NCBI GenBank assembly: GCA_963841405.1
Contig: CAWJCM010000001.1
Coordinates: 1 to 64,000, forward strand
Length of the DNA: 64,000 bases
Origin: DATBLE01 sp963841405
GTDB lineage: Bacteria; Actinomycetota; Thermoleophilia; Gaiellales; Gaiellaceae
Direction of reading: 5' to 3'
Part shown: positions 42,819 through 50,551 of the stretch, in pieces
Numbering within the stretch: the stretch's first letter is position 1
Layout of the letters: each line of letters opens with the position of its first letter
Notes under the pieces: model-generated
What the model was told of the DNA's origin: nothing
What the model saw: only the letters and a program-made list of their open reading frames with translations
Databases searched by the model: none
Translations under genes and position numbers: made by a program

Positions 42819-42843
42819 CTGCTAGCACGATGGCTGCTAGCAG
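42819..42843 (+). promoter_or_regulatory. inverted repeat around the start of the RHH-inositol synthase gene
   Basis: CTGCTAGCA (42819-42827) and TGCTAGCAG (42835-42843) are perfect 9-nt inverted repeats, separated by 7 nt that contain the ATG at 42830. As DNA it could be an operator for the ribbon-helix-helix domain encoded here; as RNA it puts the start codon in a hairpin loop, with AAAGGAG just upstream. Confidence 0.6.
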
Positions 42844-44314
42844 AACTCCAAGGAAGGGCGTCCTCGTCAGGACGCCCTCCTCATTGAAGGACGCGCTCGT
42901 CCGCGAGACGGCCAGAAAAGGGGCTTCTTTGAACGACGTCGCGGTCGGACTGCTATCAGATTCGTTCGGTATCGACTACCGGCCTACCGGGCGGAGGAGC
43001 GCCCTTCCCGGCTCGAGCCCCGTCATCCTCCTGCGCATGCCCGAGGAGCTGCGCGACGCGATCCGCGCAGAGGGGACGCGGGCCGGCATTCCCTTCAACG
43101 ACGTCGTGCTGCGCGCGCTCGCGGACGGGCTCGGCGTCCCCTTCAGGTCCAACCGACGAAAGGAAGCAATGGCCAAGACGAACGGCTCGCAGAACGGCCG
43201 CGCTCGCGCGAACGGCAAGGTGCGCGTCGCGGTCATCGGCGTCGGCAACTGCGCCAACTCCCTCCTCCAGGGCGTGCAGTACTACAAGGATGCGAGCCCG
43301 GACGACTTCGTCCCGGGCCTGATGCACGTCGACCTCGGCGGGTACCACATCCGCGACATCGAGTTCGTCGCCGCGTTCGACGTCGTCAAGGGCAAGGTCG
43401 GCGCCGACCTCGCCGACGCGATCTGGGCGCATCCGAACGACACGATCAAGTTCGCAGACGTGCCCGAGACGGGCGTGAAGGTCTCGCGGGGGATGACGCA
43501 CGACGGCATCGGCAAGTACCTGTCCGAGGTGGTCGAGAAGGCCCCCGGAGAGACCGACGACGTGGTCGGGATCCTCAAGGAGACTGGCGCGGACGTGGTC
43601 GTCAACTACCTCCCGGTGGGCTCGGAAGCCGCGACCAAGTGGTACACGGAGCAGATCCTCGAGGCGGGCGTCGCGATGGTGAACTGCATGCCGGTGTTCA
43701 TCGCGCGCGAGCCGTACTGGCAACGCCGCTTCGAGGAGGCCGGAGTGCCGATCATCGGCGACGACATCAAGTCGCAGGTCGGCGCAACCATCTCCCACCG
43801 CGTGCTGACCAGCCTGTTCCGCGACCGGGGCGTACGGCTCGACAAGACGATGCAGCTGAACGTCGGCGGCAACTCCGACTTCCTGAACATGCTCGAGCGC
43901 GACCGGCTCGAGTCGAAGAAGATCTCGAAGACGAACGCCGTCACGTCGATGCTCGACTACGACCTCGGCGCCGGGAACGTGCACGTCGGCCCGTCCGACT
44001 ACGTGCCGTGGCTGACCGACCGCAAGTGGGCGTACATCCGCATGGAGGGCAAGTCGTTCGGCGACGTACCGCTGAACATCGAGCTCAAGCTCGAGGTCTG
44101 GGACTCGCCCAACTCGGCCGGAATCGTGATCGACGCCGTCCGGCTCGCCAAGCTGGCCCTCAACGACGGCGTCGTCGGCGCGCTCGAGGCGCCCAGCTCG
44201 TACCTGATGAAGTCGCCGCCGAAGCAGATCCGAGACGACGAGGCGCGCCAGAACACCGAGCGCTTCATGAAGCAGCACGCCCGCAAGCCGGCGAAGGTCG
44301 CCGCGGAGGCATAG
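42830..44314 (+). CDS. ino1: inositol-3-phosphate synthase with N-terminal tandem ribbon-helix-helix extension
   Basis: The C-terminal 381 residues are an inositol-3-phosphate synthase: KVRVAVIGVGNCANSLLQGVQYY (NAD-binding), LPVGSEAATKWY, NCMPVFIA, GDDIKSQVGATISHR, QLNVGGNSDFLNM and DAVRLAKLALNDG match actinobacterial Ino1, which makes inositol 3-phosphate from glucose 6-phosphate. The first 113 residues hold two similar RHH-like units (KGVLVRTPSSLKDALVRETARKGASLNDVAVGLL and SPVILLRMPEELRDAIRAEGTRAGIPFNDVVLRAL). An internal ATG at 43169 has GAAAGGAAG 4 nt upstream and gives the normal family length, so two products are possible. Confidence 0.93.
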   Translation: MAASRTPRKGVLVRTPSSLKDALVRETARKGASLNDVAVGLLSDSFGIDYRPTGRRSALPGSSPVILLRMPEELRDAIRAEGTRAGIPFNDVVLRALADGLGVPFRSNRRKEAMAKTNGSQNGRARANGKVRVAVIGVGNCANSLLQGVQYYKDASPDDFVPGLMHVDLGGYHIRDIEFVAAFDVVKGKVGADLADAIWAHPNDTIKFADVPETGVKVSRGMTHDGIGKYLSEVVEKAPGETDDVVGILKETGADVVVNYLPVGSEAATKWYTEQILEAGVAMVNCMPVFIAREPYWQRRFEEAGVPIIGDDIKSQVGATISHRVLTSLFRDRGVRLDKTMQLNVGGNSDFLNMLERDRLESKKISKTNAVTSMLDYDLGAGNVHVGPSDYVPWLTDRKWAYIRMEGKSFGDVPLNIELKLEVWDSPNSAGIVIDAVRLAKLALNDGVVGALEAPSSYLMKSPPKQIRDDEARQNTERFMKQHARKPAKVAAEA

Positions 44315-44324
44315 TCCTCGCTCT

Positions 44325-44356
44325 GCAGGGACAGACCCTCAGGGGTCTGTCCCTGC
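44325..44356. repeat. 14-nt-arm palindrome after ino1 (GGGACAG type)
   Basis: GCAGGGACAGACCC (44325-44338) and GGGTCTGTCCCTGC (44343-44356) flank a TCAG loop. It starts 11 nt after the ino1 stop and could act as terminator, but its core also occurs in grpE (29043-29078), pointing to a dispersed repeat. Confidence 0.7.
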
Positions 44357-44366
44357 GCATCCGCAC

Positions 44367-44372
44367 TAATCT
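44367..44372 (+). promoter_or_regulatory. -10 box of the glycosyltransferase-PHP gene
   Basis: TAATCT ends 8 nt before the ATG at 44381, so a nearly leaderless transcript is predicted. No -35 is seen; that position falls in the preceding palindrome. Confidence 0.35.
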
Positions 44373-44380
44373 CTGGTCGG

Positions 44381-46105
44381 ATGAGGATCTGCCTCGTCAC
44401 GCCCTTCTCCTGGTCGCTCCCTCACGACGTCAACGACCACGTCTCCGGCCTCGCCGGTGAGTTGCGCGAGCTCGGCCACTCGGTCACCGTCCTTGCCCCT
44501 TCCGGCCGCGCAGCCGATCTGCGCGCCGGCCGGCAGTCGCTGCTCGGCGACGCCGACGACGAGGTGATCGCGATCGGCCCGGCGGTGCCGATCTCGCGGC
44601 GCAGCAGCATGGGCGTCCCGGTCGGCTGGCGGGCGAACCTGGCCGTCGCGCTCTCGCACGGCGCGTACGACGTCGTCCACGGTTTCGAGCCCGCGCTGCC
44701 GAGCCTCTCCTACCTCGCCCTCCGTTCGGCGCAGACGATCGCGGTCGCGAGCTTCTTCTCGCCGGAGCGGCTCGGCTACCCACCTGGCAAGGCTCAGCGT
44801 GAGAAGCTGCTCGGGCGCATCGACGCACTGGTCGCCTCCTCGGAGGAGGTGGCGGCGGCGGCCGGGGAGCGCTTCCCCGGCGACTACCGGATCGTCTCGC
44901 CGGGCGTCGATACCGGCCTCTTCCGACCCGGCCGAAAAGAACGAAAGATCGTGCTCGAATGGCGCGGTCTCGAACGTCCGGTCGCACGGGGCGTGATCCG
45001 GATGCTCGACGAGCTGCCCGGCTGGGAGCTGACGCTGCTCCGCACGAGGCCGCTCTCCGGCCGGCCCTACGTGCCGCGGCGCCTCGTCGCCCGCGTGCGC
45101 TCGCGGCTCGGCCGCGACGCCGACACGCGTGCGGCCGTCCTCGGCGCGGCAGCGATCTACGTCCCGGCGATCGAGGGCAGCCAGCGGCTTCGTCTCGAGG
45201 CCGACGCCTCCGGCACCCCGTCGGCCGACCCGCCCGGCGTCGAGGCACAGCCCGAGCTGGCGGCGGCCGCCGTGGCGCGGCTCGCCGAGCACGCCGACCT
45301 CCGCGAGCGGCTCGGCGCGGAGGCGCGCCTCCGGGCCGAGGGGCAGGGCTACTCCGCCGTCGCGGCCGATCTCGACGGCCTCTACCGCTCGCTCGCCCGC
45401 CGCCGCCGTCCGCGCCGCGACGACGACCCGCTCGCCGGCCGCCCCTGGATCACCTGCGACCTGCACCTGCACACCTTGTGGTCACACGACTGCTCGATCC
45501 AGGTCGAGGAGCTGCTCGACCACGCCGACACGATCGGGCTCGGCGCGATCGCCGTCACCGACCACAACCGCCTCGGTGGCGCGCACGAGGCGGTCGAGCT
45601 CGCCCGCACGCGCGACCTGGTCGTGATACCCGGCGAGGAGGTCAAGACCGACACCCAGGGCGAGGTGATCGGGCTCTTCCTGCGCGAGGAGATCCCTCGT
45701 GGCTTGTCGTTCGCCGACACGATCGCTGCGGTCCGCGAGCAGGACGGCCTCGTCTACCTCCCCCACCCGTTCGATCGCCGGCACGCGATTCCCGACGCGC
45801 GCACCCTGCATCGCCACCTCGCCGACATCGACGTCTTCGAGGTGTACAACGCGCGCCTGATCCGGGAGTCGTTCAACGACGAGGCGCTGCGCTTCGCCCG
45901 CAAGTACGGCCTGACCATGGGCGCCGGTTCCGACGCGCACGTGCTGCTGGGCGTCGGTGCCGGTGCTGTCAAGATGCGCGCCTTCGACGGGCCCGAGGAC
46001 TTCCTGGTCAGCCTGCGCGGCGCCGAGATCCTCCGTCGGCCGAAGTCCCTGATCGTCCAGCAGGTGCAGAAGTGGGCGGCGCAGGCCAAGGAAAGGGTCC
46101 GCTAG
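44381..46105 (+). CDS. GT4 (PimA-like) glycosyltransferase fused to a PHP phosphoesterase domain
   Basis: The first 350 residues are a GT4-type transferase: MRICLVTPFSWSLPHDVNDHVSGLAGELRELGHSVTVLAPS closely follows the N-terminus of PimA, which mannosylates phosphatidylinositol; IVSPGVDTGLFRPG is the linker seen between GT-B lobes. The second lobe is short but keeps an E-x7-E motif. Residues about 360-574 are a PHP domain: CDLHLHTLWSHDCS, ITDHN-like VTDHNRLGG, PGEEVKT, LPHPFD and GSDAH. PHP domains hydrolyse phosphoesters with metal ions. Location after ino1 suggests inositol-lipid glycan work. The fusion is unusual. Confidence 0.8.
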   Translation: MRICLVTPFSWSLPHDVNDHVSGLAGELRELGHSVTVLAPSGRAADLRAGRQSLLGDADDEVIAIGPAVPISRRSSMGVPVGWRANLAVALSHGAYDVVHGFEPALPSLSYLALRSAQTIAVASFFSPERLGYPPGKAQREKLLGRIDALVASSEEVAAAAGERFPGDYRIVSPGVDTGLFRPGRKERKIVLEWRGLERPVARGVIRMLDELPGWELTLLRTRPLSGRPYVPRRLVARVRSRLGRDADTRAAVLGAAAIYVPAIEGSQRLRLEADASGTPSADPPGVEAQPELAAAAVARLAEHADLRERLGAEARLRAEGQGYSAVAADLDGLYRSLARRRRPRRDDDPLAGRPWITCDLHLHTLWSHDCSIQVEELLDHADTIGLGAIAVTDHNRLGGAHEAVELARTRDLVVIPGEEVKTDTQGEVIGLFLREEIPRGLSFADTIAAVREQDGLVYLPHPFDRRHAIPDARTLHRHLADIDVFEVYNARLIRESFNDEALRFARKYGLTMGAGSDAHVLLGVGAGAVKMRAFDGPEDFLVSLRGAEILRRPKSLIVQQVQKWAAQAKERVR

Positions 46106-46120
46106 GGGAGAAACCCGTAC

Positions 46121-46720
46121 GTGCCCCCAGTGACCGCCGTGCCCGCCGACGAGATCCACGAGAAGTACCTGCAGAAGGCGATCTCCGAGATCAACGAGCT
46201 CGGAGACGAGATCTCGCGCGCGGCCGGCGGCGTCTCGGTGCCGGTGCTCGGCTCGGGGCACCCGCTCGCGGACATCTTCCTGCTCAAGCACCGGCCGCAG
46301 CCGTCCGAGGCGCAGGAGGGCGTCGCCTTCTTCGGCCGCTCGGGGCAAGCGGTGCTGAAGTCGCTCCAGCGCCTGCACGTCGACCCGATGGCGATCTACG
46401 GGACGAACTGTGTCAAGCTGGCCGACGGCGCCGCCGACGAGGAAGCGCGCGGCTGGCTGACCCGCGAGCTGCACATCGTCCAGCCGAAGCTGGTCGTGGC
46501 GATGGGCGAGGACGCGCTCGCCTTCCTCAACGAGCTCGAGTTTCCGCTGGCCGCCGAGGTCGAGCCGACGCTCGGCGAGCTGCAGCGCTTCACGCCGACC
46601 GTCGAGGCGCTGGTCGTCCCCGACATCGACACCGCTCTCGACGAGGCGCCGGCGAAGACCGCGTTCTGGAACGCCTTCAAGGTGCTCGGCTCCTGGTGGG
46701 CGGAGCTCCCCCCTTATTGA
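46121..46720 (+). CDS. uracil-DNA glycosylase superfamily protein, catalytic motifs degenerate
   Basis: The 199-residue protein has the superfamily core (ADIFLLKHRPQPSEAQEGVAFFGRSGQAVLKSLQRL, then IYGTNCVKL and LHIVQPKLVVAMGEDALAFLN). The glycosylase motif GExPGxxED is replaced by KHRPQPSEA, and the distal HPS/His motif by VPDIDTAL. No four-cysteine Fe-S cluster set is present. It may be a non-catalytic or altered member. The GTG start follows the GT-PHP gene by 15 nt, and the stop overlaps the next start (TTGA). Confidence 0.7.
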   Translation: MPPVTAVPADEIHEKYLQKAISEINELGDEISRAAGGVSVPVLGSGHPLADIFLLKHRPQPSEAQEGVAFFGRSGQAVLKSLQRLHVDPMAIYGTNCVKLADGAADEEARGWLTRELHIVQPKLVVAMGEDALAFLNELEFPLAAEVEPTLGELQRFTPTVEALVVPDIDTALDEAPAKTAFWNAFKVLGSWWAELPPY

Positions 46721-47460
46721 GTCGCTCGCGCTCGGTCGCGCTCGCGGCCTGGTTGGGAGCCGGAGCGGCCTGGTACCTCACGGCCGACTCTCTGCCGCGG
46801 ATCCCGCTGTGGTGGGAGGTCGCGCTGCTCGCGTTCGTGCTGATGCCGGGCGTGTTCCTGTTCGACTGGATCGTGCTGCCACTCCGGCGCGCCCGGGGCC
46901 TGCTTGCGCTCGCCGGCTCCCTGGCCGTGCTCACGATCCTGGCCGAGGTCGGCGGCCTCGCGGTGCTCGCGAACGCCGCGAAGCTCGCCGCGGTCACGTT
47001 CTTCGCCTTCTGGTTCCTCGGGCTGTTCGAGGAGCTCGTGCTGCTGGTCGCGGTGGCGGCGATCGTGCCGTTCGTGGACGCCTATTCCGTCTTCCGGGGC
47101 CCGACCGGCCACATCGTCGAGCACCACTCGACCGTCTTCGAGTACTTCTCGGTCTACTGGGCCCTGCCGGGCGAGCCGAACGGCCCGCGGCTCGGCATCC
47201 CCGACATCCTCTTCTTCGCGCTCTACCTCGCCGCCGCCGTGCGGTTCGGCCTCCGTCCGGGCTGGACCTGGCTGGCGATGGTCGCAGCCCTCGGCGGGAC
47301 GATCGCGATCACGGTCTGGGCCGACGTCGCCGGGCTGCCCGCACTGCCGGCGCTCTCGGTCGGGTTCCTGGTGCCGAACGCCGACCTGATCTGGTCGCAG
47401 CTGCGCCGGCGAAGCGGGGACGGCCCCGCGCGGGGGCCGTCCCCGAAGCCTCGTCGTTAG
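46717..47460 (+). CDS. polytopic membrane protein, presenilin-like aspartyl protease candidate
   Basis: The 247-residue protein has 7-8 membrane helices. Two intramembrane aspartates stand where presenilin/SPP (A22) enzymes have theirs: FVDAYSVFRGPT in one helix and LGIPDILFFALYL in the next, and a distal LPALPALSVGF resembles the PAL motif. The arrangement and spacing of D, D and PAL, together with a hydrophilic loop between the two D helices, fit the fold; the GxGD motif itself is not exact (GIPD). The TTG start overlaps the previous stop. The last codons (RRSGDGPARGPSPKPRR) derive from a palindrome. Low certainty on activity. Confidence 0.6.
   Translation: MSRSRSVALAAWLGAGAAWYLTADSLPRIPLWWEVALLAFVLMPGVFLFDWIVLPLRRARGLLALAGSLAVLTILAEVGGLAVLANAAKLAAVTFFAFWFLGLFEELVLLVAVAAIVPFVDAYSVFRGPTGHIVEHHSTVFEYFSVYWALPGEPNGPRLGIPDILFFALYLAAAVRFGLRPGWTWLAMVAALGGTIAITVWADVAGLPALPALSVGFLVPNADLIWSQLRRRSGDGPARGPSPKPRR
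47416..47444. repeat. palindrome at the 3' end of the presenilin-like gene
   Basis: GGGGACGGCCCC (47416-47427) and GGGGCCGTCCCC (47433-47444) flank a 5-nt loop. It lies in the last codons of the presenilin-like gene, just before its stop and the convergent lipoprotein gene, and may serve as a bidirectional terminator. Confidence 0.6.
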
Positions 47461-48041
47461 GCCTTGCAGTTCTTCGAGACCCAGGCGGTGATGTTCTGCG
47501 ACGCCTGCGTCAGCTTCTGCGTGTTGATCGAGGTGGCCAGCTTCTGCAGCTTCTGCAGCATGGCCGGGTCGGGCGTCTGGCCGGGCTTGAGGTTGCCCGC
47601 AACGTCGGCGACCTTCGACATGTAGTCGGCCACCACCTGGAAGTCGGCCTTGATCTCGGAGGGCGCGTCGTCCGCGAACTCCTGGACGATCTGGGCCGTC
47701 TTCTTCAGATCGGTGGTGCCACCGGTGCCGCTGAGCGCCTGCGAGTACTTCTGGCCGAGGTTGGCGAGATCCTTGCACTTGCCGCTCGCCACCAGGCCGC
47801 CGAGCGCCGACGTGGTGGTCGCCGCCTCGGAGGTCGTCGTCTCGTGGGTCATCGCCGCCTCGGTGGTCGTCGCCTCGGAGGTCGCCGCCTCGGAGGTCGC
47901 CGCCTCGGTGGTCGCCGCCTCGGTGGTCGCCGCCTCCGTGGTCGCGGCCGAGTTCTTGCTGCTGCTGCCGCAGCCGGCCGCCACCAGCATCAGGGCAGCG
48001 AGCAGAGCGAGGCACAGGGCCGTGAGTTTCGTCCTAAGCAT
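47457..48041 (-). CDS. lipoprotein with EAATT/EAATS repeat linker
   Basis: The 194-residue protein has a lipoprotein signal (MLRTKLTALCLALLAALMLVAAGC). A linker of pentapeptide repeats (about residues 30-75; EAATTEAATTEAATSEAATSEA) is followed by an alpha-helical domain (ALGGLVASGKCKDLANLGQKYSQAL ... NITAWVSKNCKA) containing two cysteines that may pair. Its role is unknown; the linker probably spans the peptidoglycan or keeps the domain off the membrane. The DNA carries imperfect 15-bp tandem repeats at about 47830-47945. Ends overlap the convergent membrane-protein gene by 4 nt. Confidence 0.8.
   Translation of the reverse strand: MLRTKLTALCLALLAALMLVAAGCGSSSKNSAATTEAATTEAATTEAATSEAATSEATTTEAAMTHETTTSEAATTTSALGGLVASGKCKDLANLGQKYSQALSGTGGTTDLKKTAQIVQEFADDAPSEIKADFQVVADYMSKVADVAGNLKPGQTPDPAMLQKLQKLATSINTQKLTQASQNITAWVSKNCKA
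47830..47945. repeat. 15-bp tandem repeats encoding EAATT/S
   Basis: Imperfect 15-bp units (plus strand gccgcctcggaggtc and variants) code for the pentapeptide linker of the lipoprotein. Copy number may vary between strains. Confidence 0.75.
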
Positions 48042-48088
48042 CTGTGGGGGCTCCTTGAAGTCGCCTGTCGTAACGGGGGAACTGCCCG

Positions 48089-48117
48089 ACGTTAGTTCAG
48101 GTCGCAACGGGTTGCAA
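48089..48117 (-). promoter_or_regulatory. promoter of the repeat-linker lipoprotein
   Basis: On the minus strand TTGCAA (48112-48117), 17 nt, then TAACGT (48089-48094), about 48 nt before the ATG. AAGGAG precedes the start. The same -10 hexamer is used upstream of the binding-lipoprotein gene at 19809. Confidence 0.5.
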
Positions 48118-48122
48118 GAAGA

Positions 48123-49061
48123 TCACTCGAATGCGGGAACGACCGCCTCTCCGATCAGCCGCACCATGTCGAGATCGGTGTGGTCGAGATGCTGGAGGAA
48201 GACGCGCTCGACCCCGGCGGCGCCGTATTCCCGTAGTCTCGCCACCAGCTGGTCGACGGTGCCGACGAGGACGTTGTCCTGCTCGAGCAGGACGGCGGGG
48301 TCGTCGTTCCGCCCGCTCCGCTCCAGGCGCCGACGCGCGCGCTCGAGCGCCTCGGTCTCGTCGCGGCCGACACAGCACGCCGCCATCAGCGAGAACGGGA
48401 TCGGATTCCGCCCCTCGCGCTCGCACGCTTCCGCGATCGCCGCCCGCCGCTCGCGGCACTGCTCCACCGACGCGAACGGCGTGTTGTACTCGTCGGCCCA
48501 GCGGGCCGCGAGCCCCGCTACGCGCGGCCCGGCGGCCCCGCCCATGACGATCGGCGGTCGCGGGCGTTGCAACGGCTTCGGCTCCGCCCGGCACTGTTCC
48601 AGCCGGTAGTGGCGCCCCTGGAACGAGAACCCCTCCTCCGTCCACTGGCGGTGCACGATCTCGAGCTGCTCCTCGAGGATCTCCATGCGCTCGTCGAGGG
48701 CGGGGAACGGAAAGCCGTGCGCGTCGTGCTCGGCCTGGTTCCAGCCCGCGCCGAGCCCGAGCTCGACCCGGCCGCCGGAGATGTGGTCGACGGTCGCGAC
48801 CATCCGCGAGAGCACCGACGGACGCCGGAAGGTCGCAGGCGAGACCATCGTGCCCAGCCGGATCCGCTCGGTGACCGCGGCGAGCCCGGCAAGCGTGGCC
48901 CAGGCGTCGAGCGAGCCTCGGCCGGAGAGATCGAAGACCGACTGGTAGTGGTCGGAGCGGAAAAGACCTTCGAGGCCGTGCTCCTCGCACGCGCGGGCGA
49001 GGGCGACCCAGTCCTCCCAGGAGACCCCCTCCTGGCCCTCGATCATCAGGCAGATGCGCAC
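48123..49061 (-). CDS. LLM-class F420-dependent oxidoreductase
   Basis: The 312-residue protein has the luciferase-like monooxygenase TIM barrel: GLEGLFRSDHYQS, ERIRLGTMVSPATFRRPSVLSRMVATVDHISGGRVELGLGAGWNQAEHDAHGFPFP and RPPIVMGGAAGPR are typical of the F420-dependent LLM family common in actinobacteria. It would oxidise or reduce small molecules using F420 (FMN remains possible). The stop lies just after the lipoprotein promoter. Substrate not predictable. Confidence 0.88.
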   Translation of the reverse strand: MRICLMIEGQEGVSWEDWVALARACEEHGLEGLFRSDHYQSVFDLSGRGSLDAWATLAGLAAVTERIRLGTMVSPATFRRPSVLSRMVATVDHISGGRVELGLGAGWNQAEHDAHGFPFPALDERMEILEEQLEIVHRQWTEEGFSFQGRHYRLEQCRAEPKPLQRPRPPIVMGGAAGPRVAGLAARWADEYNTPFASVEQCRERRAAIAEACEREGRNPIPFSLMAACCVGRDETEALERARRRLERSGRNDDPAVLLEQDNVLVGTVDQLVARLREYGAAGVERVFLQHLDHTDLDMVRLIGEAVVPAFE

Positions 49062-49097
49062 GGCAGAAGCCTACGGTCGCGCGGCCGACCGGACCGA

Positions 49098-49121
49098 AGT
49101 GACAGGCTTGAGCCTGTCACT
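49098..49121. repeat. palindrome at the stop of the RlmD-like gene (TGACAGGCT type)
   Basis: AGTGACAGGCT (49098-49108) and AGCCTGTCACT (49111-49121) flank TG. It includes the stop codon of the methyltransferase gene. The same core TGACAGGCT-nn-AGCCTGTCA recurs at 61261-61290, so it is a dispersed element, possibly with terminator function. Confidence 0.7.
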
Positions 49122-50487
49122 GCCTTGCGCGCACGAGCAGCGTCACCGACTCGACGTGCGGCGTGTGCGGGAACAGGTCGACCGGGCGGCAACGGACGAG
49201 CGTGTAGCCCCAGTCGGCGACGAGGTCCTTGACGTTCCCGGCCAGCGTCGTCGGGTTGCACGACACGTAGACGATCCTCGGCGCCTCGAGCCGCGCGAGG
49301 GCGCGGAGCGCCTTCCCCGACAGGCCGGCGCGCGGCGGGTCGACGACGACCACGTCCGGCGGCCCCGCCCGTTCGGCCAGCTCTTCGAGCGAGCGGCCGA
49401 CCTCGCCGGCGAAGAACGCAGCGTTCGACACGCCGTTCAGCCTCGCATTCTCGATCGCGCACGCGACGGACTCCTCGGACACCTCCACCCCCCACACCGT
49501 CAGCGCCCGCGAGGCCATCGACAGCCCGATCGACCCGATCCCGCAGTAGAGGTCGTAGACGGTCTCGCCGCCGGTCAGCTCCGCGTAGTCGATCGCGAGC
49601 TCGTACAACCGCTCGGCCATGGTCGTGTTCGTCTGTACGAAGGCGTTCGGCCGAACGCGGTAGCGCAGCCCGAGCAACTCCTCCTCGATCGCCTCCTCGC
49701 CCCAGAGCAGGTTCGACGGCAGGTTCGTCACCTCGGCGGGCGAGTCGTTCACGGCCCAGTGGATCGAGCGCACCTCCGGGAATGCCCGCAGCGCCTCCAC
49801 CAGCCGGTCCGCTCCCTGCAGGTCGCCCGGCGCGGTGACCAGCTGGACGAGCGCCTGGCCCGTGTTCCTGCCCTCGCGAACGACGAGGTGGCGCAGGTAG
49901 CCGGTCTGCGCCTCCTGGTCGAACGCGGGCAGCCCCTCCTCCTGCGCCCATTCCCGCACCGTCTCGCGAATCGCGTTGCCGAGGTCGGTGGTCAGCCAGC
50001 AGCGCTCGATCTCGAGCACCTCGTCCCAGCGCCCGGCCCGGTGGAAGCCGAGCGCCGCGCCGCGCAGCGTGTCGGTGAACGAGTACTCCAGCTTGTTGCG
50101 GTAGTGGAATTGCGACTCGGCAGGAAGGATCAGCTCGAGCGGCGGCTCCGCGAGACGGCCGATCCGGACGAGCGCGTCGCGCACCTGCTCCTGCTTGGCG
50201 GCGATCTGCGCCTCGTACGCGAGATCCTGGAAGCGACAGCCGCCGCAGGCCGGGTAATGCGCGCACGGCGCGTCGACCCGGGGCGCCCCGGCTGTCACCA
50301 CCTCGGTCGCGGTCGCCTCGGCGAAACCGCGCTTGACCTTCGTCACGGTCGCACGCACGGTGTCCCCGGGTAGCCCCCGGCGCACGAAGACGACGAACCC
50401 GTTCAAGCGCGCGACGCCGTTCCCGCCGTAGGCGAGCGAGTCGACGTGGAGCTCGACTTCCTGGCCTCTTGACACCGGCACGGACAC
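49117..50487 (-). CDS. rlmD: TRAM-domain rRNA (uracil-5-)methyltransferase (RlmD/RumA family)
   Basis: These enzymes methylate C5 of uracils in 23S rRNA or tRNA. The 456-residue protein starts with a TRAM domain (residues 1-60), then the cysteine set CAHYPACGGCRFQDL for the Fe-S cluster, the PNAFVQTN strand (RVRPNAFVQTNTTMAERLYELA), the SAM-binding ETVYDLYCGIGSIGLSMA, and the catalytic VYVSCNPTTLAGNVKDL block with the nucleophile cysteine. The GTG at 50487 gives the expected N-terminus. Whether RNA target is 23S U1939 or another site cannot be told. Confidence 0.88.
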   Translation of the reverse strand: MSVPVSRGQEVELHVDSLAYGGNGVARLNGFVVFVRRGLPGDTVRATVTKVKRGFAEATATEVVTAGAPRVDAPCAHYPACGGCRFQDLAYEAQIAAKQEQVRDALVRIGRLAEPPLELILPAESQFHYRNKLEYSFTDTLRGAALGFHRAGRWDEVLEIERCWLTTDLGNAIRETVREWAQEEGLPAFDQEAQTGYLRHLVVREGRNTGQALVQLVTAPGDLQGADRLVEALRAFPEVRSIHWAVNDSPAEVTNLPSNLLWGEEAIEEELLGLRYRVRPNAFVQTNTTMAERLYELAIDYAELTGGETVYDLYCGIGSIGLSMASRALTVWGVEVSEESVACAIENARLNGVSNAAFFAGEVGRSLEELAERAGPPDVVVVDPPRAGLSGKALRALARLEAPRIVYVSCNPTTLAGNVKDLVADWGYTLVRCRPVDLFPHTPHVESVTLLVRARQ

Positions 50488-50551
50488 GCGGCGGCCAGAA
50501 TACGCGGTCTCACAGCCGATACGCGGTCAGCGGCCAGCCCGTGAGCTCCTT

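Noticed and set aside
44959..47460. 833-residue plus-strand frame
   Set aside because: Only the last 247 codons form the membrane protein; the rest is a shadow of the GT-PHP and UDG-like genes.
47830..47945. short regular repeats as a CRISPR
   Set aside because: Units are 15 bp without spacers and encode a lipoprotein linker.
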